In this document: piece by piece, positions 36,794-46,949 of the stretch
How positions within the stretch are numbered: the stretch's first letter is position 1
Layout of the letters: each line of letters begins with the position of its first letter
Source of the DNA: Austropuccinia psidii
Lineage: Eukaryota; Basidiomycota; Pucciniomycetes; Pucciniales; Sphaerophragmiaceae
NCBI GenBank assembly: GCA_023105745.1
Contig: JALGQZ010000001.1
Span: forward strand, 57,183,437-57,247,436
Direction: 5' to 3'
Length of the DNA stretch: 64,000 nt
Made by a program: the position numbers and the translations under genes
The notes under the pieces: model-generated
The model's input: only the letters and a program-made list of their open reading frames with translations
What the model was told of the DNA's origin: nothing
The model's database searches: none

Positions 36794-37457
36794 TCATGGG
36801 CTTTTCTCAACAAAATCATTTCTTCCTAGACTTCTGGTGAAAAAATATGTTATTCTTATATTCTAGGGTTAACAATCCCTTCAAATTTTCATTCCTTCCT
36901 CTTAATTCTCTTATTTTGTCTTTTTGTGCACATTTAAAATTCATTGTTTACTAACCTGATATTTCCCTGTGTCTTGCTTCTGTTATGTTCCCAATAAGGC
37001 CCCCTTTTTTTCCCAGGGCAGTTTTATATTTGGATTTTATTTAAATTTCATTTAAAACTTTCCACAATATTTAGCTCTAGTTTTTGAGGATTTGTTGCAA
37101 TTTTTGAAGAGATTTCTCATTTATCTTTGTGGTATCAATTATCTGTCCAAAACAATGTGAAGTTCATTTGATTTTCTTGAGAGAAGTATATTTAGCTCTT
37201 GAAGAATTGTACTACATATTGGTAAATTTCATTTGATTCATTTCTCCTTTAATTGATATTTAATCTTGAATTTTTAAAATAAATTACAATTTTGAATGTC
37301 TCCAATCGAGGTGTAATTATTTCAAATCCTCTTGACACAGATCTAATCTTCCAATTAAGTATAATTAAAAATCAATATACCTATTACTCCATCTTTTGCC
37401 TCATTTTATAGAATGTTGAATTTATTTCTTTTTTTGTTTTTCTCCTTATTGGGTTCC
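36794..37457. other. Spacer between LTRs, nothing recognised
   Basis: AT-rich sequence without a supported gene. Its last five bases (GTTCC) form the left half of the A2 target duplication. Confidence 0.5.
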
Positions 37458-39070
37458 TGTCACAACCACGTGTAATCACCACCCTAATGGGTTTTTGCGG
37501 AAAATATAGCCTGACCTCATTTTATAGCCAATTGTTCATGTCATCAGTTTTATGGCCAATTGGAAAATTTTGGTTTTTTATGGCCTTTGGGACATATCAA
37601 TTTTCACTGGCCACTTATGGCCTCAGGAAATATCCTGCAACCATTGGCCTTTTTGGCCAATTCTCCACCTCACCAACCCCCAGGCCAATACCTTTTTTTG
37701 GGGCCTGGGAGGTCCATCTGGTTTTGCAGGGGCTTCTGGCCCCTCTAGCCATCACCAGGGCCTTTGGCCCAACCCCTTTTTTTATGGGGTCTAACTCCTA
37801 AATGGCCATTTTGGGCCATTCAGGCCCCCTATGGCCTCTACAGCCCGTGGGCCATAATCCACACCCCATGACCCACAGTCTGTGGGACCCTTGGGCCCCT
37901 TTTGGCCTGAATTCAATGAGGCAAAAAGGGGCCCAGGGGGCAGTCCACCAGCCCCCAAGGCCGGGTGGACCCACCTGAGCCAATTTTGGCCCCAATCTCA
38001 ATAATCCCAAAAATGGCCAAAGGGACCTCAGCACCCAAAGTGGCCAATAGCCATTTTGGCCACCTTCAACCTCAGGCCTCTGTCAACCACCAGAGGCCAC
38101 CATCTCAGTTCCAGAAAGTCTTCCCCTCAATTCAGGCGAAGACCTCTCCTTCACCAAAGGATCCAGGTGTGGTGCAATCCAATGGTGATGTTTTCGGGAC
38201 CAAATTATGTCTTTTCAACTCCAGTCCCCAAATCCATCACCCATCTCAAGGGAAGACCTTTTCAGTCATTCAATATTGCAATCCCTGGTGGCTACCAGAA
38301 GATCATTCAAGGACCCCAACCACCTGGGCCTGCAGGAGCTGGGTTGTGTTTTCTTTTCAGGATTATTCCAAGGGTAATTTCAAGAGGTTATCAATCATTC
38401 AATCAGTTTTCAAGACATCAAGTAATTCAGTATTCTTTGGACAACTCAATTGGTCCATACAGGCTGTATTTAAGCAAGCTGTATGGCCTTGGCCCTTTTG
38501 GGCCAATTCATATTCCACTGTGGGCATTCAGTAACACAGCTCAATTCTCAATATTTCCAGATCTGTATTTACCTAAAACAGTCAATACAGCTGGGTGATC
38601 AACCCTCCAGGATCAGTCTTCAGCTTTTCACATATTATGGCCACCTTTTCCTTCCTGTGGACTTTTTCCCCAGTTAATTAATATATTGGATTCACTTTTA
38701 TCCTTATTTTCTTTTCATTTATTAAAGTAAATACTGATAATCTTAAGTCAGTCATTTGCACCTTTTCTTCTTTGCCTGTCAGTGGATATTGGTGGTCATA
38801 TCCTTTACTAATTCCATTGTTCTTTCTGGCAGGTTGAAACATTTAATTGAGGATTCATTTGGTTGGCTCCTTGGCTTTTGGATTTTCTTTAATTATCTTT
38901 GGCCATTGGCTTCCTTCTTCTTTTATTTTTGGCATATTTTTCCTTACTCTGATTCTTTTTTAAAGAACCATCAATCATTATTATTTCTTTATTCTTTTGG
39001 AGCCCTCCAAGTGAATTCTTGATTCCTGAGTGCCAGGCCACTCTTTTTTTCCACTAGAGCCCCTCTGAAG
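37458..39070 (+). repeat. 5' LTR of A2
   Basis: Starts TGTCACAACC. Its end at 39070 has decayed from CTGTGACA to CTCTGAAG. The first part (about 37540-38130) is GC-rich and dominated by TTGGCC/GGCCATT repeats, and the rest is AT-rich. A CACATATT box at 38629 and an AGTTAATTAATATA block at 38672 are conserved in other copies and may mark the promoter and transcript start. Long overlapping frames at 37965-38598 are composition artefacts. Confidence 0.85.
38629..38685 (+). promoter_or_regulatory. Candidate family A promoter and transcript-start block
   Basis: CACATATTATGG (38629-38640) is a TATA-like box conserved as TTCACATATA in the A2 3' LTR and in the minus-strand solo LTR. About 40 bases on, TTTTTCCCCAGTTAATTAATATA (block at 38672-38685) is conserved too, and it is exactly complementary to 39072-39085 just past the LTR. 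Placement of the transcript start is inferred. Confidence 0.45.
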
Positions 39071-39085
39071 TTATATTAATTAACT
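39071..39085 (+). promoter_or_regulatory. Candidate self-primer binding site of A2
   Basis: No TGG-type tRNA primer site follows the LTR. Instead the first bases read TTATATTAATTAACT, and 39072-39085 is a perfect 14-nt complement of LTR positions 38672-38685. In Tf1/sushi elements the mRNA 5' end itself primes reverse transcription at this position. The match is AT-rich, so some caution is needed. Confidence 0.5.
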
Positions 39086-39783
39086 CATAATTTCTTTTCA
39101 TTCTGTTCATTCTTTCCTATGATTCATTCACTCTTTTGATCAAAATTATGACTCTTTAATGTTTATGAACTTTATGAATCATCATCACCACTTAATTTTC
39201 TATCATTGATTCTTCATTTTAAAAATTGAAAGCTGACCCATTTGATTTTTGTTTTTCTCTTTTAAATCATCATTTTTATTATCAACTCTCTTCAAGTCTC
39301 AATCCAATCTTATCTTTAATTTTAATTTATTTTCAAATTGGTCATCAAGACTATTCAGACATGTTCTTCATATCAGAATTAAATTTGATTTATTCTTCAA
39401 GAATTTTCATTTAAGAAGGAATTCACTTGATTTTGATTTGATTGACAGATTTGACATAAAATTGACATTGACTTCAAGAGAATTTGATTGACCTGAAGAT
39501 TATTTATTCTGCTGATTTTTCACATCAATAATTTGACATAAATTGATTTTGCCTCAGGATTCTATTGATTGATTGATTTCTGCAATATTTTGATTTGATT
39601 GAATTGACTTATTGATATTGACTTCAAGAATTCATTTAACATTTGATTGATTGACGTATGTAAAGATTTTTATTTGATACATTGATTTTTCTTCAAGACA
39701 TTGATTTTGATTTTGATTTGCCTCAAGTTCATCATCTCAAATTTTATTTTTTATTCATTTATTTTAATTCCTATCCTGTAATC
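39086..39783 (+). other. A2 leader before gag
   Basis: AT-rich untranslated leader of about 700 bp with repeated TTGATTTTGA-like stretches. No supported coding sequence was seen. Its counterpart in A1 is 7579-8195. Confidence 0.6.
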
Positions 39784-42530
39784 ATGCCTATACAACACTC
39801 ACCTCCTACAAGGAAGACATTATCTCAGGCCAGAGCTCAAGCTGTTCTCACTCCAACTCCAATAGTTCCTTTTGATGGCACCCCAGAAGTTCCTCAACTG
39901 AGGGCCCAATTGGAAGGAGAAGCACCATCCAGAAAGGAAGGAAGAGGGAGAAGAAGATCAAGTTCTTTTTCAGGAGTAGTTGGCAGATTTCCAGGACTTT
40001 CAAAGGTCCTGGTGAAGATGGTGAAGACTAGGAGGAGAATTCTGTGGAAGAGGAAGAGTCTGATGATACTGAAGGTGCCCCTGCTCCTGTGGGGGCATCC
40101 CAGGTTATTGGAGGACCAACTCTAGCCCAGTCTGATCAGCCTGTCTCTAATCAGTCTGAATCATCCTTTTTGGAAATTATGCAGCAGATGAATCAAATCA
40201 TGGCCAATCTTCAAGAAGCTTCATCTTCTGAATCATCAATACAACCAGCCTTCAAGTGTCAGGCCAAGTCTATGATGAAGCTAATAAAGACTAATTACAA
40301 GATTTAACTATGACTTTGACATGGTGAAAATGATAAAACAATTGGGTTTGATGATAATCAAGATTGATAATGAGGTACACAGCGCTTTACTATTGAGGAA
40401 TAGTGGTGGTGAGCACTGTTGAAAGCCCTGGGTGCAATAATTATCAGTTGGTTTACTATAATAACTACTACAATAATTAATATTAAAATTGTAACCTGAT
40501 TATCTTCCAAGAGTATAGCTGTTTTTGAAAGCTGTACTACGTAAGAATTCAAGAGCAGGATTAGGAGACCTTTTCTGGTGGAGAAAAGGCCGCTTTTTAT
40601 CCTAAACTTGGGAAAAAAAATCTTCTATAACTTTCCATATAGAGGAAGTGAGGATTTTTCACTTCCAAAGACTGGCTTGTGGTTCTCACAAGGCCTTTAT
40701 AGCCTTTATTGGGCTCAGATGTGGTTTTGAAACCACATTTGGGCAGTTTTCACCAATAAAGGGTGAAAATTTTCATCTGGGAACCACACAGCCCTTTTCT
40801 GACGTGTATGATGCGTAGAATGCTGTACAGAAACTGTATGGGACCGCAATATTGAATTGACTATGAGGTATTGAAGTATAAACATGCTTCTTTTTCCATT
40901 TAAAACCTTATAATCATGGTTGTGGGATATTATCCCACAGTAAAGGCATATTGGCCTTATTGTGGGATTTTAACCTTAAAACTGCCATACCTTTGTCAGT
41001 TTTTGAGATATCAAGCTCAAGGTTGGTTCATTGTGTAGCCCTGGATGTGTTCTACACAATAGTACCTCATTTTATATTGCTATTCTTAAATATGGCAAAG
41101 TGATGCCATGTACATGATTTTTTTACATATGTACAATTTCCTTAAAATCTGTATGGAGCTTGTTTGCCCCATAACTTTTGTTCTAGATGGGATATGGGGA
41201 AATGAATGGCACCATCAGATAGCCCTGATTAGCTCTTTCTGAAAACACCCCACCTTAGGTATATCACACTAAAGCTGTAGAAGCTAGATGAGAGGTGAAT
41301 ATTTCATTCACCCTTATTTGACCTTATTTTGGCCATAACTCCTGTAGTTCTGGTGCTAGTTCAATTTGGCTAGTACCATTGAATATCCCTGATGTAGAGC
41401 TTCTATTTGAGTACCCATTTGATGGGGTTAAGCCTCTTCCTCTGTATTTCAGATGGGAGGTGAAAAATAAGGTTTATGGTCAAAAAGAACTTTGAGCAGG
41501 AATAACTTTTTTATTCCTTGTCCTATAGTTATTGGACTTGTGTATTTGTAAATTGGTGGGTTTCTTCTTTTGTTTGATACTTTCTGGGCTTATTTGGCTC
41601 AGCTCCATGCTTTAATGGTATCCTGTCTTTACCATTGGTTTATGGTAATTGGCTGTCATGCTTGTGCTTTGGTTTTGAGTCAGAGGCTGACATCAAGATT
41701 CCATCTATGAAGGCACAATAATTCTTTGATGGGACTCATTCCTTCAAAGTTAAAAGCTTAATTCATTATTTTCAATTAATCTTTCATAATAATCCCAAAG
41801 ACTTCTCTCAAGACAGAAATAAGGTCCTTTATGCCACTTCATTTCTCATTGGAAGGGCTGAAAAATGGATTGTACCTTATCTTTCCAATATCACTAATGA
41901 AGACCCAAGCTATCTTCTCAATTTTTGGAAATTATTTGAATCTCAACTCTTTAATTTATTTGGAGACCTAAATGAAGTTAGCAAAGCTGAAGAAGAGTTG
42001 GATGCCTTAAGAATGATAAAAGGTGGACATGTTTCTTTATACATTTCCAATTTCAGAAGTTTGGTTTTGAAAATTGGAGATTGGTGATAAAGGGCTCTCA
42101 TCCACCATTTCAGGAAGGGATTGCCATCCAGTATTTTGGATCAGTTGGCCTCCCATTCTTCAATAATTGACTTTCTTCAAGACTTAATAGATATTACCCT
42201 GGAGCTTGATACCAGGTACCATGAGAGGCAAAAAGAGAAGAGTCATCATCAAGAGAAAAAGCCTGAAGCCTCAAAGTCAAATTCTGCTCATCCTCAAAAT
42301 TTTAAAGCTCAAGTCAAAAGAAGAAGTAGACTTTTCAGAAGATGGAAAAGCCCTATTCTTCTTTGTCGAATAAAGATTTAAAGTTGATGAATTCGGAAAA
42401 AGAAAGAAGAATCAAGAAGGGCTTATGTACCTATTGTGGTGGGAAGCATAGTCTTGAGTCCTGTTTCAAAAGGCCTCAAAACAAGCTTACCCAACCAGCA
42501 GGCAAATTTCCCAGCCAGGGAAAAGCCTGA
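39784..42530 (+). pseudogene. A2 gag, split by R1 and frameshifted
   Basis: ATG 39784 begins MPIQHSPPTRKTLSQARAQA, followed by a Ser/Arg-rich region. A frame change near 40020 leads into an acidic block (EEEESDDTEGAP) and a Gln/Asn-rich helix (IMQQMNQIMANLQ), which ends where R1 enters. After R1 the gag core runs from about 41700 to 42090 (DRNKVLYATSFLIGRAEKW, LFNLFGDLNEVSKAEEELDALR). Two stops follow at 42085-42090, then LPSSILDQLASH, a Lys-rich linker and the knuckle CTYCGGKHSLESC (CX2CX3HX4C). The stop is at about 42528-42530. Gag would form the particle and bind RNA. This copy cannot be translated through. Confidence 0.8.
40317..41692 (+). mobile_element. R1 repeat copy 3 inside A2 gag
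   Basis: It runs from TGACATGGTG (counterpart of TGTCAGGGTG in copy 2) to GAGGCTGACA. A1 near 8550-8585 shows the uninterrupted gag sequence. The flanks resemble that site on both sides, but no clean short duplication can be read (CAAGATT appears at both sides, and GACTT and GATTC both resemble the A1 GACTC). Internal sequence matches copies 1, 2 and 4 throughout. Confidence 0.7.
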
Positions 42531-42544
42531 GTGAATATCATGTT

Positions 42545-43430
42545 GTGTTCAATGGTCTTCACTGTTTGACATCCAGGGCACAATTTTTCATTCTGAATAC
42601 TTGTGTCAATAATTCTCTTAAAATCTTTGTTTTTTCTTCCCTTTCTGATGTTTCTTACAGTATTCTCATTCATTCTGGTGCTACAGCTCATTTATTGCAA
42701 AGCAATTTGTTCACAATTACTCTTTCACTATGTCAGAACTCCCTGAGAAAATTCCTCTTCTTATCATGGACTCCTCTGAGTCCCCTTCCTTATTTGTGAC
42801 TCACCATACTAATATATGGTCCATCTCCCTTTGTTCCCAAGCTTTGAATGTGACTATTTAGCCGTTGATACTCCCAAGGGAGAAGACCTCATATTGGACT
42901 TTGACTTTCTTTATCATTTTAATCCATCTATTTTATTGGAGGCAAGGGCTGATCATAAGTACTATCATTATCCTTCAGATTACCTTTCTTCTTCCAAATC
43001 ATGTGCAGCTCTGGTTGGTGATTCTAGAACACCATCATTTCCATCTTCCGTCCTTATTCCTTCTCTTAATTTCAATACGTCATTACTATACTCTAGAGAT
43101 GAAGTCCTCAAAGAGATTCAAGATGTTGTAGAAGATAATTCTGTATCTTCACTTCATCTCTTCTTTGGGAATATGGACCTTCCCCCTTCATCTTATGATG
43201 ACTCTGTGGAGGAGTTTTGGGCTGGAGAGGAAGATCCAGAAGAAGTAGAAACTGTGATGAAGATTGTTCCCTGTGCTTATCACCAGTATTTGGATGTATT
43301 ATCCAAGGTGAAAGCAGAGAAACCTCCTCCTCACCGCACCTGTGATCATCATATTGAGCTGGAGGGGTCTCTACCTCCAGTTGGAGTGATCTACCCTTTA
43401 TCAAACTAAGAGTCAGATACACTGAGGGCC
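42545..43430 (+). pseudogene. A2 protease and linker region
   Basis: The retropepsin motif is visible as SILIHSGATAHLL near 42660-42700. The catalytic Asp of D-S-G has become His, and the following sequence shifts frame (LPEKIPLLIMDSS appears in another frame at about 42730-42770). A 197-codon open frame at 42816-43409 encodes the protease C-terminal part and the acidic linker before RT (FECDYLAVDTPKGEDLILDFDF, YHQYLDVLSKVKAEKPPPHR), with RT's entry motif near HIELEGSLPP. Protease activity is lost in this copy. Confidence 0.7.
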
Positions 43431-44294
43431 TAAATTTAAGAGAATGTAGAGAAAGGTTACATCCAGCCAAGCTCCTCTTCAACAGGAGCACCAGTCCTTT
43501 ATGTCAAAAAGAAGGATGGTGGCCTCTGTTTGTGTGTTGATTACCGCAAACTCCATGCTGTTACTAGGAAGAACAAGTGTCCTGTTCCTCCTATGAATCA
43601 GCTTCTCACTTTTTTTAATGGTTCTTCTATTTTCTCCAAGATTTATTTGTGTGGTGCATATAACCTGCTCAGAATTAAGGATGGTGATGAACACTTGACA
43701 GCTTTTAAAACTAAATCTGGCAGTTATGAGTATTTGGTTGTGCCATTTGGACTCACCAATTCTCCTGCTTTGTTTCAAAATCTTGTCAATGATATTTTCT
43801 ATGATCTTCTTGATATTTATGTTGTTGATTATTTTGATGAAATTATGGTCTTTTCTGAATATGAGGAAGAACATGTCACTCATGTGTCCACTGTTCTTTC
43901 CAGACTCAGAGCCAATAACCTCATTGCTAAGGACTCCAAGTGCCTGTTTCATGTTTCCATTGTATATTGTTTAGGTTATATTGTTTCTTCTGAAGGCCTC
44001 AAAATGGAAAAAGCAAAAGTCCAGCAAATTCTCAATTGGCTGCCTCCAAGACACCTCAAGGCTCTTCAATCATTCCTTGGCTTTGCCAATTTTTACTGCC
44101 GTTTCATCAAGAATTATTCAGATAATATTAGTTCACTAACCAGTTTCCTCAAGAAAGATTCCTGTTTTCCCCTCAATGAGGAAGCTCTTCTCCAGCTTCA
44201 TCAACCCAAAGAGTACTTCACCACAGCTCCAATCCTTCTCTACCCACCATTGTACAGACCAATTCATCCAATTATGCCTTGGGTGCTGTACTGA
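43431..44294 (+). pseudogene. A2 reverse transcriptase with altered active site
   Basis: The open frame 43530-44294 (254 codons) covers the Ty3 RT palm: CVDYRKLHAVTRKNK, FSKIYLCGAYNLLRIKDGDE, YEYLVVPFGLTNSPALFQNLVNDIF. The catalytic box reads DYFDEIMVF, so the Y-x-D-D motif is Y-F-D-E, which should abolish polymerisation. The connection domain shows QSFLGFANFYCRFIKNYS. Stops at about 43408 and 44292 separate it from the linker and from RNase H. Confidence 0.85.
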
Positions 44295-44731
44295 GTCAGG
44301 TTTCTGACTCAGGAAAAAATCCCATTGCATTTGATAGCTGCAAGCGTATTCCAGCAGAGCTCAACTATGAGATTTATGAAAATTAACTCCTTGGAATAGT
44401 CTGTGCTCTCAAGCACTGGAGGGATTTTCTTCTTTCACTCTCTTCCCCTTTTGAAGTTCTCACCAATCACTCATCCTTGCAATACTTCATGTCCTCAAAA
44501 GTTCTTACTTTCCTTTAAGCCCTCTGGGCTGAATTGCATTTCTCTATCACTTACTTCCCTGGTGACCCAGATACTATTCCGGATGCCTTATCATGTCAGG
44601 AAGACATTTATCTGGAGAGGGGGGAGAATTTCATAAGCAAGAATCCAATGAATTTTCAACAGCTCATTAAGCAAGATGAAGTTCAACCCTCAAGATTTTT
44701 TGCAGTCAAGGTGGATTGTTTTCAAATTTGA
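44295..44731 (+). pseudogene. A2 RNase H region
   Basis: In shifting frames the region gives WVLYXVRFLTQE-type decay, then NPIAFDSCKRIPAELNYEIY, CALKHWRDFLLS, FEVLTNHSSLQYF and LHFSITYFPGDPDTIPDALS. These are the usual RNase H landmarks of Ty3 elements, ending in the linker to integrase. At least two stops and one shift are present. Its middle (near 44545) corresponds to the point in A1 where B1 inserted. Confidence 0.7.
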
Positions 44732-45670
44732 TTGAGTCAATTGAGAAGAAAGTATGGCAAGACTCTCAGTACAGAAGTATCCTTCGCGAATTGGGTAAAG
44801 GTAAATCTGTTGAAGATTATTCTCTTGATTCCTATTCCCAACTTCCTTTATTCAAATATTGGGTGGTGGTCCCAAACGACCCCACAATTCAACTCAGCAT
44901 TCTTCAAAAGCATCATGATTCTCCTCTAGCTGGACACCCTGGCCAAGAGAAGACTCTTAAGCTTGTCAAGAGGGATTTCCACTGGTCCAGCATGACTCAA
45001 TTTATCAAGGATTATGTCTCATCCTGTCAACAGAGCTCAAGAAACAAGAATATCCACCATAGGAAGTCTGGACTCCTCAAACCTCTTCCAATTCCAAATG
45101 GTACTTGGATTTGTCTTTCAATAGATTTCATCACTCAATCTCCATGGTCCAATTCATTTGACTCAATTCTTGTCATAGTAGACATATTCTCAAAAATGGC
45201 AGTTTTTATTCCAACAATGTCTTCAATGAATTCACTTGAGTTGGCCCATCTATTCATCAAGAATATCTTTTCAAAGCATGGTCTGCCTTCAAGCATTGTT
45301 ATTGATATAGGTTCACTTTTTTGTTTCTTCCTTTTGAACAAATCTTTGTCAGCAGCTCAATATTTCAAGAGATCTGTCAACTGCTTACCATCCAGAAGCT
45401 GATGGACAGACAGAGAGGGTAAAGCAGATACTACAACAGTACCTTTGGATGTATGTCAGTTATCATCAAGATGATTGGAACACCTGGCTCCCTCTGGCTG
45501 AATTCTCCTACAATAATTCTGATCACTCTTCAACAAACCAATCACCGTTTTTTACTGTTTATGGAAGAGATCCACAATTTGACTCAGCTCACATCACTCA
45601 AGATACTCCTTCTGGAAAGTTATCAACAAAAGTCCAATCAGTACAGCAAGATGTCAAGAGAGAACTTTAA
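44716..45670 (+). pseudogene. A2 integrase, frameshifted
   Basis: The open frame 44716-45402 has the zinc-binding HHCC part (HHDSPLAGHPGQEKTLKLV, then SSCQQSSRNK, where the last Cys is Ser). The core begins CLSIDFITQSPW (first Asp), with VIDIGSLF at the second Asp. After a shift near 45340-45400 the frame at 45449-45670 continues with WNTWLPLAEFSYNNSDHSST. The third catalytic residue region (AYHP-DGQTER type) lies across the shift at 45380-45420, reading CLPSRS in the wrong frame. Confidence 0.8.
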
Positions 45671-46172
45671 GTTGCCATAAACAGGTTTAAGAGGTATGCA
45701 GATAAAGGGAGAGCAAGTCCACCTTTTTTCAATCCTGGTGACATCGTATGGCTTTCTTCCAAGAACATCAAATCAATTAGACCCACCAAGAACCTGTCTG
45801 AAAGATGGTTGGGTCCTTTTCAAATATTGAAGAAAGTCAGTACTCATTCTTACCACCTTGAGCTTCCATCCACCCAGTTTTCCACATTTCTCTCCTTGAA
45901 CCAGTCAAGACATCAACAATCCCAAATCGGCATCAAGAGCCTCCTTCCCCTTCATCATTGAAGAAGAATAGGAATGGGAAGTCTCTCAAATTCTGGATTC
46001 CAATATCAAGAGAGGAAAATTATGGTACCTGGTAGAATGGAAAGGTTTCAGTCAAGACCCAGAAAAATACACTTGGGAACCAAACAAAAACCTCAATAAT
46101 TGCCCTGAACTTATCAAGGATTTTCATTCTGTATATCCTGACAAGCCAGGACCCAATTCTTCAAGAGCTTGA
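45671..46172 (+). pseudogene. A2 integrase C-terminal domain and chromodomain
   Basis: Downstream of a stop at 45668 the sequence reads RFKRYADKGRASPPFFNPGD, IVWLSSKNIKS and ERWLGPFQILKKVSTHSYHL, the GPY/F-type integrase end. After a shift near 45880-45970 a clear chromodomain follows: EWEVSQILDS, LWYLVEWKGF and EKYTWEPNKNL, with the aromatic W/W cage residues present. The protein ends at TGA 46170-46172. Chromodomains of such elements bind histone marks and steer integration, as known for the group. Confidence 0.8.
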
Positions 46173-46949
46173 TTATTTATGGTGCTTGGTGGGGAGAGGA
46201 ATTACCAAAAGTCAGTCCCACTCCTGGTATGCACCTTTAGAGGTATTCTACCCCTTCTTGTTGTAAGCATCACCTTGGCCACTCTGTGAGCACTTGTCAA
46301 ATATCTGGACACAGGACTCTGGCCAAGATTGCAAAACCGATTTCAATCCTTATGGCCATTTTCACTTGGACAAATTTACCATTCACTTTTCTTTTCACTT
46401 TCCAAGTTCTTCCATTAAAATTCATTCCTTCAGCAAATGTTTATATTTATGGCACTGGTAGGAGTGGTAACTAAATAAGTAAGTTCCTCTCCTAGTGTGC
46501 ACTTCCCTGAGGGGTCTACAATCTGTCAAAACATCACCTTGGCCACTCTGTGAGCACCCTGCATCAAATCTTGTTTTCTAGGTCCTTGGCCAATTCAAAT
46601 CAGCTGTTCACTTATGTGATCAAGATTGGAATTACCCTCAAGATTTCATTTTGTTTTATTTCCTTTCCTTATTTTCTTTTTATGTTTCTTTATATTTTTT
46701 TCAAAAATTCCTTTCTTGTAATCTTAATTCCAAATATTTACATCAACTCAATTCTTCAAAACTTTCAAATCCAAATTTCAGAAGAAGACCAAATCATCCT
46801 CACATCATATGCCAACCTTGTACCAGTCATAAAGTTTTCTTTCAAGATTCAATACCTGTGGAATCCCTATGTAAAATCCTTCTCAACATCCTCAACAGTA
46901 TTTCACCTTGGCTTGACTCTCAGGATCTCACCATTCAAGGTGGGGGTAC
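46173..46949 (+). repeat. A2 3' untranslated tail with a diverged duplication
   Basis: CATCACCTTGGCCACTCTGTGAGCAC occurs near 46268 and again near 46532 (about 265 bp apart), each preceded by a 'gtrtgcact..gagg..tcta' segment. This is an old two-copy tandem duplication. The polypurine tract CAAGGTGGGGGTAC sits at 46936-46949, directly before the 3' LTR. No coding function was seen. Confidence 0.65.

Noticed and set aside
37487..38598. Long overlapping frames (up to 189 codons) rich in Gly, Trp and Pro
   Set aside because: They lie in the GGCC-rich part of a family A LTR, occur in several frames at once and recur in the other LTRs. They reflect composition rather than genes.
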